Of a stretch of 64,000 nucleotides of DNA, positions 24,915-34,991 are shown in pieces. The position numbers and the translations under genes are program-made. Numbering within the stretch: the first letter of the stretch is position 1; the number at the start of each line of letters is the position of its first letter. Location: the NCBI RefSeq assembly GCF_029227915.1, contig NC_079878.1:18788001-18852000 (forward strand). The letters are read 5' to 3'. Source of the DNA: Hydractinia symbiolongicarpus (Eukaryota; Cnidaria; Hydrozoa; Anthoathecata; Hydractiniidae). The notes under the pieces were generated by a model. It ran no database searches. It was not told where the DNA came from and worked only from the letters and a program-made list of their open reading frames with translations.

Positions 24915-24939
24915 AAAGGTATAGTGCCGCTATACCTTT
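24915..24939. terminator. gene-end hairpin, perfect 10 bp
   Basis: aaaggtatag and ctatacctttg share a perfect 10-bp stem with a 5-nt loop (tgccg), 25 bases after the HNH stop. Confidence 0.55.
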
Positions 24940-25040
24940 GCCGGTTAATAAATGTCGGACGCATTGTTACTACTCGCCATACTCCTCCCGTATATTTGCT
25001 CCTTGCTTATTTCTATCGGTACAGGTTATTAATAAATAGA

Positions 25041-25547
25041 ATGAGTGATCTTGCAGAAATTTTCGATGAAGTAGACACCCCAGCAGAAGCCATCAAGCAA
25101 CGTGAAAAACTTGATAAACGTCAAATCCTAAAAGACGCTATACGTAAAGGCAAACAGCACCTTCTGCCTTGAAAATGTACAGAAGCTTTCATCGACAAAG
25201 CCCTAGATGATGCAGTCGATGAGATACATGCTGAATTCGTTCAACGCAAACTCCAGGAGAAAGGTGATAAAACTGCTAAAGCATTGTCGTCTCAAGCAAT
25301 CACCTTGTATACCAAAGCTGTCAGCAACGTGGTGCCCCTCAATAGTGCTGATAAGCTCCGTCAAGACCTGGAAAAGGATCCGATCATCAAAGAGTACATG
25401 GCCGACCTGGGGATACTGGTATATTCCGCTTTCGGAAAGTTCCTAGCACCCCTGCTCGTTGCTGCACATACCATTAATCATACACAGCTCTCAACGTCCA
25501 AGGTATTTGAGGGGGAGGTTGATGAAGATCAAGAAAACAATGGGTAA
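25041..25547 (+). pseudogene. conserved helical protein of unknown function, element B
   Basis: One frame of 169 codons with a single TGA at 25170..25172. It starts MSDLAEIFDEVDTPAEAI, is rich in charged helices, then has a hydrophobic region around YMADLGILVYSAFGKFLAPLL. The tail is acidic. Related small proteins occur in other Polintons; no function is known to me. The ATG follows TATTAATAAATAG. Positions 25553..25744 beyond it contain a Cys-rich open stretch of doubtful coding value. Confidence 0.5.
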
Positions 25548-25744
25548 TATTCTATCAAAGATATGCATGGACAATTATGAATTATATGAAAGAATAAACA
25601 ACGCGGCTACCACTTTATGCAGATTCCCGACCATGCGCTATTCGGATTGGTGTGGCATGGTTGGGGACCTGGGTGTGTACAGTTTTCCACCGCACGTGTG
25701 TATTTTAGAGACGAGAGCATATAGGAACGTGAAGATATATACAG

Positions 25745-26171
25745 GTGGATGTTCCCAAGGGTAAGGTAGTGAGAAGTGATTTTTGTAAGCCTCGTGACTT
25801 ACAAGAAACTAGCGTTGTTAAAACACAAGAAGAGAGAGTCATAACCAAGAAGAACGAGGGTCGCGTTGCTGCTGGCAAGAGACTTGCTGAATGGAACCGA
25901 AAGAACAAGGCCGACTTACAGAAGAACCAGGGTAAAACTACTTCGCAAAAGGGTCAGGAACCTGTCAATAACCTGAACTGTATACCTTGGTGGAGACATC
26001 GTTGTCATACTTGCCTGCGTGGCTGTTGGTGGAGTCTACTACCTTACGCGTAAGCAGCCCGCAGTGGCTCAGCAGCCTGCAGAGATCCCACGTGCACCAA
26101 CGGCTCCGCAGGAGCAGCATCAAAAGCCTTCGAAACCCCAAGCCGAAATTGACTTTTTTCACATGCGATAA
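25745..26171 (+). pseudogene. one-pass membrane protein with Pro/Gln-rich tail, element B
   Basis: The first part (from about 25745, no clear ATG) is basic (KGKVVRSDFCKPRDL, AAGKRLAEWNRKNKADL). After a frameshift near 25975 a hydrophobic segment (GGDIVVILACVAVGGVYYLT) and a Pro/Gln-rich tail end at 26171. The function is unknown. A basic N-terminus and a single membrane segment could fit a virion or membrane anchor. Confidence 0.45.
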
Positions 26172-26186
26172 ACCCTCATAATAAAT

Positions 26187-26438
26187 ATGAGTTCTAATGT
26201 GACACCGAAACAAAAGGAGATTATCGATATGGTATATGAAACGGTCGTCGACCTGGGCTCTACTTTCGCTTACACCATGGCTGGGAAGAGATTCCTCGGG
26301 ATCACGAACCCCTCAACCAAGTTGGATACCAGCGACGTTCTCACAATAATCGCTTTTTTTTCAGCTAGTCGGGGAAGCCGTGAGATGGCTGTGAGCAAGG
26401 GATGGATACCCGCAAGCATAGTGCCAAAGCCTAAGTAA
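26187..26438 (+). CDS. small conserved protein, element B
   Basis: An intact 83-codon frame, starting MSSNVTPKQKEIIDMVYETV, with a moderately hydrophobic middle (DVLTIIAFFSASRGSREM). The ATG is set in CATAATAAATATG, which also forms a 6-bp hairpin. Nothing about its role can be read from the sequence; its position just upstream of the packaging ATPase suggests a morphogenesis function. Confidence 0.5.
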   Translation: MSSNVTPKQKEIIDMVYETVVDLGSTFAYTMAGKRFLGITNPSTKLDTSDVLTIIAFFSASRGSREMAVSKGWIPASIVPKPK

Positions 26439-26450
26439 GTACTTCCAAGG

Positions 26451-26479
26451 TTTGTGTCTGTCTATTAAGCAGAGACAAA
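26451..26479. terminator. gene-end hairpin, 10 bp with one mismatch
   Basis: tttgtgtctg and cagagacaaa, loop 9 nt, between the stop at 26436..26438 and the ATPase ATG at 26483. Confidence 0.45.
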
Positions 26480-26482
26480 AAA

Positions 26483-26883
26483 ATGGCTCCTGATGTTGTC
26501 TTACAACCGCATACCGCGATTTTTACAGGGCCTACCTCGCGCGGTAAGACCCAAGAAGTGCTCGACTTCTTAGAGAATGAATACAGACACCATTTCGACA
26601 ACATTGTCATTCTCTGCCCTACAATACAGTGGAGTAGCACTTACTTGGAGAGATCCTCGCTGTGGGAAGATGACTACGTGTTCCTTATAGATCCCGGAGA
26701 TCAACTCTTCGACTGGATTCAAAAATTTGTTTTGTGTGGTACCCGAACGAAAGGAGCAATATGAGGCTCATCGACGAGGAGACTAACATGATCAGTGACT
26801 GGGAGGGGATCAAGGCTCAAATCAAAAAGTCAAAGCATGCTTGCCTGTATGTGAGGTTGGAGCACCTCGGACTTGGAAATTAG
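26483..26883 (+). pseudogene. FtsK/HerA-type genome-packaging ATPase, element B
   Basis: In Polintons, adintoviruses and virophages this ATPase pumps DNA into capsids. Walker A is GPTSRGKT at residues 16-23, followed by a strand with NIVILCPT. After LFDWIQKF the frame breaks, and the sequence jumps to the C-terminal part (WYPNE, then a LIDEETNMISDW stretch and KSKHACLYVRLEH), so the middle with Walker B and sensor motifs is deleted. The stop is at 26881. Element C keeps the complementary C-terminal half (41295..41613). Confidence 0.8.
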
Positions 26884-26898
26884 TGGAGTGACGCGAAC

Positions 26899-26929
26899 AT
26901 CAGTGTATAAGTAGTACTTATACACTGAT
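26899..26929. terminator. gene-end hairpin, perfect 15-bp arms
   Basis: atcagtgtataagta and tacttatacactgat are exact complements with a single-base centre. It begins 16 bases after the ATPase stop and is the strongest hairpin in the element. Confidence 0.6.
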
Positions 26930-26949
26930 CATACGATATAAGGACGTTA

Positions 26950-27899
26950 TGGAAAAAGATGTTAATGGGGACGGAATCCGTCCCCTTTATCCAGACACGG
27001 TTTTACTGACAGAAGTGGGTCTTTATTGCTTCCTCTTGAATCGCGGCATACCTGAGGCAGAGTCCGGCTGACGATGATGCACGTTGAGCTCTAAGGTGAC
27101 CAGAAAATATCTCAAATTACCTTGTTTAATTCTGTACCTACTGGAGCCATCGAGACCTTATTCGATGAGCACTCGCAACGAGTGGTTTTTGAACGTGCTG
27201 ACCTAGGGAGATTCCTAGGGATTGCTAATATTGTAGAGTCATATTGGCAAGACTAAAAATCCACATGATGCTTTCGAAACATTGGACGGTGTCTTGGATA
27301 TTGCGCTTCGTTCTAGAAAGCCCAAAGCCGTTGAGCTTATGGAGTGGCTGGCGGGAAAAGGTGTTAAAAAATTACAAGATGAGGTCAGGGAGCAGCGCAA
27401 GCTAGTTGAAGACAGGGACGTAGCCATCGAAGAAGGAGATATGGCCCTAGCGCTCCTTAATGATGATCTCAAAGACAGGGATACACAACTTGTGGTGTTG
27501 AATGACGAACTTGACGACAGAGAACGCCAGCTTGCAGCACAGTGCCAAGAAAATGCGAGACTCCGTCAAAGGTATGTGCCACATGCCCAAGATCCTGGGA
27601 AGGACAACGTTATTATGATTTACTACAAGCATACCACACAGAACGACGACGAGTATCACCACCTCCCATACTACGGCGCTCGCGTACAAAAATGTGCTAT
27701 CCCCACTAAACGAAAATGGTTCAAGGATCAATACCCTAAGTCGGAGGAGATCGGGTTGATCGACAACCCCAATAGTGTTCATGCCTTTAATAGATTTAAA
27801 GAGGAAGGGTATGTGGAGCGATACATATGCCACTTCAGGCTTATCGACCTTTTTCAAGACGAGTTATGCAGTCTAGGTGCTCCAGTACCAGAGGACTAG
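26950..27899 (+). pseudogene. BRO/MSV199-like protein with DUF3627-like C-terminus, rearranged
   Basis: Related proteins of insect large DNA viruses bind DNA; the role in Polintons is unknown. Blocks seen are DTVLLTEVGLYCFLLNRG (about 27000), then FNSVPTGAIETLF and FERADLGRFLGIANI (27115..27235), then HDAFETLDGVLDIAL-type text, a coiled coil (KLQDEVREQRKLVEDRDVAI) and a C-terminal domain (PNSVHAFNRFKEEGYVER) with stop at 27897. In BRO proteins the LTE..GLY block normally follows the ADLGRFLGI block, so B seems shuffled. 27282..27899 is one clean frame. Confidence 0.6.
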
Positions 27900-27912
27900 A
27901 GCATGCACACTT

Positions 27913-27938
27913 TTTTGTGACTCTTGTGAGTTACAAAA
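27913..27938. terminator. gene-end hairpin between convergent genes
   Basis: ttttgtgactc and gagttacaaaa form 11 bp with one G-U, loop 4 nt. The hairpin lies between the BRO-like stop (27899) and the integrase stop (27944). The same place in C has an unrelated perfect 11-bp hairpin. Confidence 0.5.
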
Positions 27939-27943
27939 GCATA

Positions 27944-28985
27944 CTACAACAACTCTTTGACATGTTCCGGAGGTACCTCAACATCCTCGGGAATCAACAT
28001 CAACTCTTCTGCCACGAACCTTCGCTCGGGCCCATCTGCCAAATAGTACAACAACCCTGTGCCTGTTACAATATGGTCGAGTCCATACGTCTTTTTACTT
28101 CACCAAGCGTCTGTTGCACGTCTTTTTTGATCTCCATACTCCTCTCCAGGCTGCAGCAGATACAAGTAGAGGCCGTTGTCACGTAGAGGCTTTTCCTGCC
28201 CGTCAGGACGGAACCGCAGGCGATCAGGGTATTCTTTATTTGATATAAGCGGTACATCATCGAGCTTGATCGCTTTCGAGGGTTTTATGGCGATCATCGC
28301 GGTTTTGATTTTGTTTAAAATTTTGACAATAGTATACGTGAATAAGTGTTTGACCCATGTACTACTTTGCTCGTCAGTGGCGACCAACTATTGCGCATCT
28401 TGAGGCTTGAAAAGCCTTTCCGCGAGCACCTTGTTGTGGCTTTCCACGAACGCCGTGAAAGTGTGGTGGTACTTGGTAGTTGCCCTCTTTATCTCGACAC
28501 CTTTGCCTTCTAGAAGCTCTCACGTCCGACTTGAACTCACTACCGTTGTCATACTGGAAAACCCTAGGGTAACGCAGAGGTCCGACTTTGTATATGTCCT
28601 TGATCATGTCCGCGACTTCACTAGACTTTTTCGTACGCAAAGGTCTTGCTACTTTGTACCTCGAAGCCACGTCGATGCCAGTGAGTATATACTTGTAGGT
28701 GCTACCATACAGCTTGTCGTGAGGCATGTACAGCAAGTCGAATTGTTGCATTTCATTGGGCTTTGTGATGGTGAAATGTGGATAATTGATGCGCTTGGGC
28801 CCTCGAGTATGTCGGAGCCAGAGCAGTTGACGAGAGAGCCAATGAGTAACTCTCTTTCTAGAAAGGCCACTCTGCTCAGTAAGTAATTTGATGGCTTTTC
28901 GACCAGTCCAGAGATGTTCTGGAGAGTAGTAGATTTGACTTAGCTTTTCAGCCTCTTCACCCGTAACGATGTGTGCTTTCGACAT
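27944..28985 (-). pseudogene. retroviral-type integrase, element B
   Basis: It inserts the element into host DNA in this group. The N-terminal region (MSKAHIVTGEEAEKL, with YYSPEHLWTGRKA) precedes an rve core: the first Asp is in MQQFDLLYM, the second in FQYDNGSEF, and the Glu lies after a frameshift near 28480. A C-terminal segment (GLYLYLLQPGEEYGDQKRRA) resembles a small beta-barrel or chromo-like domain. At least two frameshifts are present (28400-28500). The ortholog at 42530..43538 is close, about 85-90% in the core by eye. Confidence 0.85.
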
Positions 28986-29003
28986 GTTTATTACATGTCG
29001 AAA
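28977..29003. terminator. gene-end hairpin over the integrase start, perfect 11 bp
   Basis: tttcgacatgt and acatgtcgaaa with a 5-nt loop. It spans the integrase ATG and follows the stop of the small membrane gene (29041). The counterpart in C (43531..43561) is conserved as a structure with changed bases. Confidence 0.55.
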
Positions 29004-29040
29004 ATGTTCTGCAGAGCCGGAATTATGTTCTGCGTTGCTG

Positions 29041-29439
29041 CTAGGCGAATTTGTACACTGCAAAACCTAGAAATGCCAAGGATCCAAGAATGAAAGTCAC
29101 CTCGCTGTCTTGTTGCTGTTTCGAAGGTATATAGTAGTCGGAGAGTTATGGAGCTTTTTCGATCGATGCGATATAGTACTCTCCCATGCTTTCATCAAGC
29201 TCTTTCAAGCTTTCGCCAGCTTGACGCTTAAGCTCTCGTTGCTTGTTATACCAGTCGACTTTCCCTTGTCGATCGCGTTCCCACTGTGCTTGGGCTGCTT
29301 GAAGTTGCTCAATAGCTTTATCGTGCCTCTTACGTTCTGATTCGCCGTGCCCGCTGAGTTTGCTGAAAAGGAAATATGAACCGCTAAATGTCAACGCGTT
29401 GATAGCAGCACCTGCTACGAGTACGCCGATTGTAACCAT
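29041..29439 (-). pseudogene. small two-pass membrane protein, element B
   Basis: The N-terminal hydrophobic segment (TIGVLVAGAAINALTFSGSY) is followed by a long charged helix rich in Gln/Arg (KAIEQLQAAQAQWERDRQG), then a second hydrophobic segment ending AVYKFA. The frame is broken near 29146. The intact ortholog is at 43572..43970. Between capsid and integrase genes, a virion-membrane role is possible but unproven. Confidence 0.6.
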
Positions 29440-29441
29440 GT

Positions 29442-30557
29442 TTACTTTAGTACTCTATGAAATCTACCATCCAGAATATTCAACTAAGCGTCCTGCAACA
29501 AATACACATAACAACGGATATCTCCACTTGTACCGTCGGCTTTCTTGCTCATGTGCAGGGTTATACCGTCCGACAACCTCTGTAGAGGTCTTCCACTACC
29601 ATGGAAGGTATCGTCAGGTGATGCTCTGAAGTCGATGAACAGCGCGTATCTTTCCGTGAAAAACTGGCCGATTGTCACTTCGCTATCGTGGGATTCGAGG
29701 AGGTTCACGATCTGTTCCAGGTGATCCTTGGGCAACATGACGTGTGAGTAGAGCTCATTGGGCTCACCTTCGACCGTAATCGAAATCTTTTCAATCTTTG
29801 GATTATAGAACACTTCGTTTGCACCAGCATAAGCTTTAACATTGCTGGGATCTACGAATAGTAGGAGTATGCCCCTCAAGCTCTTGGCGGGGGTGTCGAT
29901 TTGCAAGTTGTAGCTGGTATCAGCCTTTTTCATCGTGACAACCTTGCTGCGAAGCACACGCTCATATGGCAAAGCGAACCGACTTTACCTGGACATCATG
30001 GCACTGCTAAGCCCCTCGTGGTTTACCTTGTCGAATTCGAGCGCGATGTTGGTTATTTTGTAAGCAGCATCAGCTGGCTTTGCTGGGTAGATCCAGCAGC
30101 AGCCGTACCAGCATCCTTGATGACTTGGTCATAGGGCGCAAAATGTAGTACGAACTGCAGTCTGTCGTATAATCCAGCTTGATAGAAAGGCAGATCCCTC
30201 GTCAACCCAAACATCTTGCCGAGAGGGATGCAAAAGTATTGCCATACGCTGCCACGATCGCTTTTTCCTCGTCATTTCCTACATGGTCACTAGCCTTCAC
30301 TTGCAGGCTCTGATGGTACTATCGTTGAGGTTGATGCCCTCAAGAATTAGATTGTTCTGACGCTCAATTTTTGGCAGCCACCAGTCCCGATATACTGCCA
30401 GGGTGTTATAATCGCTGATGTTCTGCACTTCGTGGCCGTTCAAGCTGATGCGCAGATTCTGTACCAGAGCCTTGCCTATGTTGCTGACAACGGTGCGTTT
30501 GGTATTCGTGCCAGTAAGCTCCAGGTCAAAGAGGAGTTTGAGAGAGCCTGGAAAAAT
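29442..30557 (-). pseudogene. major capsid protein (double jelly-roll type), 5' truncated
   Basis: It forms the hexagonal capsid lattice in Polinton-like viruses. Recognisable blocks are LELTGTNTKRTVVSNIGKAL, NISDYNTLAVYRDWWLPK, a PFYQAGLYDRLQFVL-like part, an NPKIEKISITVEGEPNELYS stretch and a C-terminal CYVYLLQD. The frame breaks several times (about 29970, 30300), and the final codons lie behind an in-frame TAG. About 45-60 N-terminal codons are missing at the junction with the next gene (about 30545). The ortholog at 43974..45238 has the N-terminus. Confidence 0.8.
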
Positions 30558-31480
30558 ACAAATGTAATCAATGGTAACTTCAAGCTTGAAGGGAAACACC
30601 TTTTTTTCAAAGGTATAAGACTTACGAAGGATAAAGGGGTAGGGTTCCTGGCATTAAGTACACTAAAAAGGACTTTACGGCTTACGATATTCGAGATATG
30701 GGCTTTACCAAATATGACTCTACACAGGGCCAGAACCTCGTGGTAGAGGCTGATGTTATTATATTGAATAGGGGTGAGGAGAAGGCTTCGGGTGAGACGC
30801 TTGAAATTCAAACAATTGATAGCATTCAAAATTTTGCTCATGATGTAAAGGGTTATATAGATACTTCGTTCGCGGGCATCGACGATGAGATCGAGGTTTC
30901 TGATATGAGAAATTTAAAGCTCGAAGTTGAAAACTTGCGGAAGAATATTAAGAAGGTGAAGGATAAACTTGTACAATATGATAGCGTGATAAATACGAAA
31001 GAGGGTAGGTTGAAAGAACTTAAGAAGCAGAAGGCCGGGGTGCGAAGGTCAGGATATTGATGATCTTGAGAAGGAATTGAAGAAATTAAAGGAAGATAAG
31101 AAGGATGAACTGGGTAGGCACGGTCTTCCCTCCGAGGTTTTTAAGCAACTGAGCAGGGCCTGACTATCGCCAGCGTTATTTCCGCTGTTGGCTTGCTGGT
31201 CTCTACCATCGTGCTCGCCGTCACTGGAGGTGGAGGTGCTGCCGGAGGAGCTGCTGGAGGAAGTACAGGTAGGAAAGGTTTTGTACGGAAACAGCTTGAA
31301 AGACTCGCGATATTTTTGAAGTACCTAGCAGGCAAAGCAGGTGCTGCGTTACCTGGTATCATTGGCAGCGTGGTCTCGTTCTTTTTCAGGGTGGCTGCGA
31401 GAGTTGTTGAATTCGTGGCAAAGCATTTGTACATGGCCATGGCTGCTGCTGTGGGTATTGTTGTTGCATATGTGGGTTAG
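30530..31480 (+). pseudogene. coiled-coil protein with hydrophobic C-terminus, 5' truncated
   Basis: It begins abruptly at EFERAWKNTNVINGNF next to the truncated capsid gene. It has a beta-rich part (EGKHLFFKGIRL), a Lys/Glu coiled coil (LKLEVENLRKNIKKVKDKL and following), a Gly/Ala-rich stretch and two hydrophobic segments near 31160..31230 and 31340..31478. Frameshifts lie near 30690, 31045 and 31165. The intact N-terminus is at 45277..45783, where it is divergent from the capsid gene. The function is unknown; it could be a large virion or entry-related membrane protein. Confidence 0.5.
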
Positions 31481-31567
31481 AGGAGTAAGCGTGGAACGAA
31501 TCGATGAGAGTGGTGAATGTTCTGGTAATCCAGATGATTATCAGAATCTTCTGAGTCCGTATTTTAA

Positions 31568-32700
31568 TTATATGTATACGAGGATGAACCCTACTCCCAC
31601 CGTTATTACAGTGGCCTTGATATCATCATGAACCTCCGCTTTTGATGGTGGATGCATCAAGGCGATCTGCGATTCTGTAGTGGTAGGGGTAAGGCGCGAA
31701 GCATGATGTGGTGCCCCTGCGGAGCCGCTAGGCGATCTGGCAGTGTTAATCTGCGGGTTAACACCAATCGAGAAGTACTCCTCGCTGATGAGTATCTTGT
31801 TCGTGAAATTCACAACATTCCCGATGTGAAGACTCATGTCACTAGGGATCATGTAGACACCATGAGCTATACTGAAATCGACTTTGGATCTCGCGTACTT
31901 GAGCACGTTTTGGAATCGCCTTATTTCCTCACCCGTGTCACAAGGTCAGAGGATGAGCTCTTTGAAAGTCGTAAAGTACAAGCCTTGGGCGTCGATCGAA
32001 CTACCGTGATTGCCAATGATGTTGGACCTCGCGTTAGATTGACTCTGAAGCATGAGGAATGCGTAAAATCTTACGCTTTGGGAAAGTTTCTCTATACCTA
32101 TACGCGTGAGACCTTGAGAGGTTTCGAGAATTCATTGACTCCATGAATCTTCATCGAAATAGCTTGAGCCGCTGCCGGGGTAGTCTTTGCGAATAGCTTG
32201 CCAGCTATAAAGACCGTCTCGTTCCTCAACTCCTGCTTGCTGCCGCTTACCCCAAATTCACGTACTAATTGCTGGAACTTCTGCTTGTTGAAAGGGTTGT
32301 TGAGACAGCGGAATCTATCAGAACCCGGTAGAGAAATGTCGAGATCTTGAAGTATTTTACGAATCTGGAAATACACGTGGAAACGGTAAACGGAGCGAAC
32401 AAGAGGTAAGGATGTGGTTAGATGCTGCATAGAAATGCCGCAAGCTGAAGCTGCGCAGTATGTGGCAAAATTGAGCTGAGTAGACCAGAGGTTGAAAGGG
32501 TGGCTTGGCCAGGTATTCAACACCGCACCAGAGTGGAATTCGTAGTCGACGAAGATGTTGGGGAATTTCACCATGAACGAGGATCCCTTCGCGTCAATAA
32601 CGATGTCTTGCGTTGAAAGGTCATCTCCCTTGAGTCTCTCGAGATATCTCCCATGTGTAGGGGCATAGTTTGCCTTCGGGTTGTACGAGTAAATGCTCAT
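31568..32700 (-). pseudogene. conserved Polinton protein with C-terminal membrane anchor
   Basis: It starts MSIYSYNPKANYAPTHGRYL and runs cleanly to about 32098. A conserved aromatic stretch (FHSGAVLNTWPSHPFNLWS) and ATYCAASACG are notable. After frameshifts, related text continues (MIPSDMSLHIGNVVNF, ILISEEYFSIGVNPQ) to a Pro/Ser-rich linker and a final hydrophobic segment (ATVITVGVGFILVYI) at 31570..31620. A long plus-strand frame at 31652..32146 overlaps it but lacks these features and is taken as a shadow. The gene is divergent from the minor capsid gene, 16 bp apart. The function is unknown; a minor virion protein is plausible. Confidence 0.55.
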
Positions 32701-32716
32701 CTTTTCTTAAAGAAGC

Positions 32717-33389
32717 ATGAAGCAACTGTATATTACAGATGTCGGGAAACCTACGATAATCGACCCTCATCTAGGGGAAAACACGAGGATCGCTCTAAAA
32801 TCCATCAGTATCCGCCCTAGGTGGGTGCACCTCTTCACTAAGAGCGAGATCAACATCCATAAGGCGGGGTCTAAGTCGACAGAAGTCGGGGAGCTGGAAG
32901 TCCTCATCTCGATTGCGCTGGGTTTGTATAGAATCGAGGATCTCGCAGCTATAGTCAATAGTCAAGCAGGGGGGGAGGATCAACTCTTCGTACTCAGGAA
33001 CGGAGTCTGTAGGCTTAGGGTTAACAAGGCGTACAATGTGATAATCGATCAACCACTGCAGGACATTATGGGTCGGGCCTTTGATAATATTGTAATATTT
33101 ACCGCGGGTGACTACGACAGCATCTATAAGACTGACGTTCACCAGCGGCTGAGACTCGTATGCTCCCAGCTGGATCAAGATTATTCTCATTTAAATGGTG
33201 AGAAATCCAATATACTAGCCCTGCTTCCTATCAAGAGATAAACGCTTGGGGGATATGAGTTTCGACACTCCTGTATACCTCCTCCCCCTTAAAGGTTCAA
33301 CAGAAAGGTTAGAGTTCATGCTCATGAACAAGTATCAAGACGAAAAGAACACTTTCGTGGGAGTAACCATGCACCTACTGATAGAATAA
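32717..33389 (+). pseudogene. minor capsid (penton-like) protein, element B
   Basis: About 223 codons: a 174-codon clean frame from MKQLYITDVGKPTII, then a frameshift near 33230-33250 and a tail with SFDTPVYLLPLKGSTERLEF. Alternating short hydrophobic strands and the NTRIALKSISI block fit a single jelly-roll, the fold of Polinton penton proteins. Capsid assignment is inferred from size, strand pattern and position near other virion genes. The 3' end is shared with 2..145. Confidence 0.5.
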
Positions 33390-33409
33390 ATAATATTGAC
33401 ATTGCTTAG

Positions 33410-34030
33410 CTTTACCTGAGCTTAGCGAGTGCACCCCCGGATGGTACGGAGGATACTTCACAAGTCTACAGGCTCAAGAAAATCGAAGAAGTGGAACAAT
33501 ACTTGCGAGGTGTAAATAATGAGCGTGACAAGCTTGCTAAAAAGTTCAATATGCATGGCACGTGGGTGCGCTTCTGCGACCACGGGTTATTGAGTATCAG
33601 CATCATCACATCTGGTGTTGGAATAGGGGCATTCTGGCCTGTGAGCTTCCTGTGCATAGCCATGGGTGGTATTACGATAGCTGTAGGGTTAGGCCAAGCG
33701 GGTCTACGGAACGCTGGGAAGAGGCTGGGTGCGAAGAGCAAAAAGCATGAAGGTATAAGACTACTGGCAGAGACCAAGCTCAACTCTATCGTTGACTTGA
33801 TCTCGAGAGCCGTTGATAATGGTGTGATCAGCGATTACGAGTTCAGCTTCATCATGCAGGAAAAGCAAAAATACCAGATGCTGAAGGAACAAGCCCGACA
33901 ACGAACACGCAAAATCGTGGAATCGATCAATGAACGGGAACGTATGCAGCTTGTCGCGAAAGGGCGTGAGGAGGCTAAGGACAAGCTTCTGAAAAAACTT
34001 CAATCTGCACAGTATGTCAGCGGTACTTAG
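33410..34030 (+). CDS. two-pass Gly-rich membrane protein, element B
   Basis: Open from 33410 to the TAG at 34028. A clear ATG is at 33491, but homology to A starts earlier (PPDGTEDTSQVYRL), so the true start codon may be lost. Blocks are HGTWVRFCDHGLL, hydrophobic segments with SGVGIGAF and MGGITIAVGLGQAGL, KLNSIVDLISRAV, and a basic coiled-coil tail. This is the best preserved of three copies. The function is unknown. Confidence 0.65.
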   Translation, partial: LYLSLASAPPDGTEDTSQVYRLKKIEEVEQYLRGVNNERDKLAKKFNMHGTWVRFCDHGLLSISIITSGVGIGAFWPVSFLCIAMGGITIAVGLGQAGLRNAGKRLGAKSKKHEGIRLLAETKLNSIVDLISRAVDNGVISDYEFSFIMQEKQKYQMLKEQARQRTRKIVESINERERMQLVAKGREEAKDKLLKKLQSAQYVSGT

Positions 34031-34071
34031 AGGAGCCGCCTGCTTATTCATAGATCTAGTGTGCTGAACAA

Positions 34072-34319
34072 CATAATAGACGATTTCGCGTACTTGCCCG
34101 GTGTCTCGATCGATGATAATGCCACAGTCGTATACGACACGTCGCTGCTTGCTAAGCAGCTGTCTCGAGTATTCTTCGAGATTTTTCTGCCAAGCAATCC
34201 TGACGCAAGTTTCGTAATAGGGACCATCTGTTTGTGTCGAAACGGAGTTGCACTTGGCCTTTTGGATCGCTTTGAGAAGAGGCCCCCTATTCATAGTTGA
34301 ATAGTTAGGGAACGTTCAT
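34072..34319 (-). pseudogene. SAP-like small protein, element B
   Basis: Homologous to 749..1027 but with an internal deletion that removes most of the SAP helix right after MNVP and a lost stop at the end (EIVYYVV). The middle (CVRIAWQKNLEEYSRQL, RRVVYDCG) is conserved. Confidence 0.55.
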
Positions 34320-34325
34320 GTTTGT

Positions 34326-34350
34326 TTCTATGTTGAAGTACAACATAGAA
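34326..34350. terminator. gene-end hairpin, perfect 10 bp
   Basis: ttctatgttg and caacatagaa with a 5-nt loop (aagta), between the stop of the upstream gene (34365) and the SAP-like start (34319). Confidence 0.55.
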
Positions 34351-34364
34351 CCTTAATAAGCCAC

Positions 34365-34955
34365 TTACAAGACAGTGAAACCCTCGTCGTCATCAGAGCC
34401 ACTGAAGTAGCAAGTGCCGTATCCCTCAACCTCTTTATATTTACACTCTTCCAAGTATGTCTGTGCGTAGTAGTTGCGCCCTTGCCTGCAGATACTCGCC
34501 AGTTTCACGATGGCCTTACACTCGCAGCTTTTTTGTGGTATCTTCTTCTTATGGAAGTTGGTTCTGACTTTACCATCCCACATCTTGAGCATTTTTTACG
34601 CTGGTGTTGGTGAAGCAAATCCCTCCAGGGACTCCACCTTGTCCAAGATCTCCCCATATTTTTCTAACCACTTAGGATAGCTGGCCAGGTCAAATGACAT
34701 AGCTAGCGCGGAACCCTTACTGTATTGAGAGACACCCTTGGAGGTTAGCTTTTCAGGGGTCAGTATCAGTAACGGTCCTTGGTTGCCGTCTTGGTCCTGA
34801 TAGCCAATCACGAAGCGCTCATCCTTGCCTTTGTTTGCTGGGATAGAGTCGCTCAGTACAAGGCTTTCGACTTGGACTTCTTCGATGTTTAGTGGTTTCG
34901 AATTGGTGTAAATGTCTTCAGATTTAACAGTTTTATCCCCGAATTTCAATAACAT
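34365..34955 (-). pseudogene. conserved Polinton protein of unknown function, element B
   Basis: Homologous to 1074..1684. 34955..34596 gives the N-terminal half (PLNIEEVQVESLVLSDSIP, KDERFVIGYQD); 34592..34365 gives the C-terminal half (KVRTNFHKK, CECK, YLEECKYKEVE, EGFTVL) after a frameshift near 34594. The ATG abuts CATAATAAA. The Cys/aromatic pattern may bind nucleic acid or metal; no family is named with confidence. Confidence 0.6.
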
Positions 34956-34991
34956 TTTATTATGAAGACAATTTGCACAGCAGAGTTTTTT

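Noticed and set aside
27447-27857. 136-codon minus-strand frame
   Set aside because: Antisense to the clean BRO-like C-terminal frame, without conserved features.
28407-28886. 159-codon plus-strand frame
   Set aside because: Antisense to the integrase core; the minus strand carries the DDE motifs.
31652-32146. 164-codon plus-strand frame
   Set aside because: It overlaps the conserved minus-strand gene, shows no recognisable motif, and its length fits a shadow frame.
33761-34294. long minus-strand frame joining the SAP-like gene to DNA under the membrane protein gene
   Set aside because: In A the SAP-like gene ends at the equivalent of 34072; the extension is a lost stop codon.
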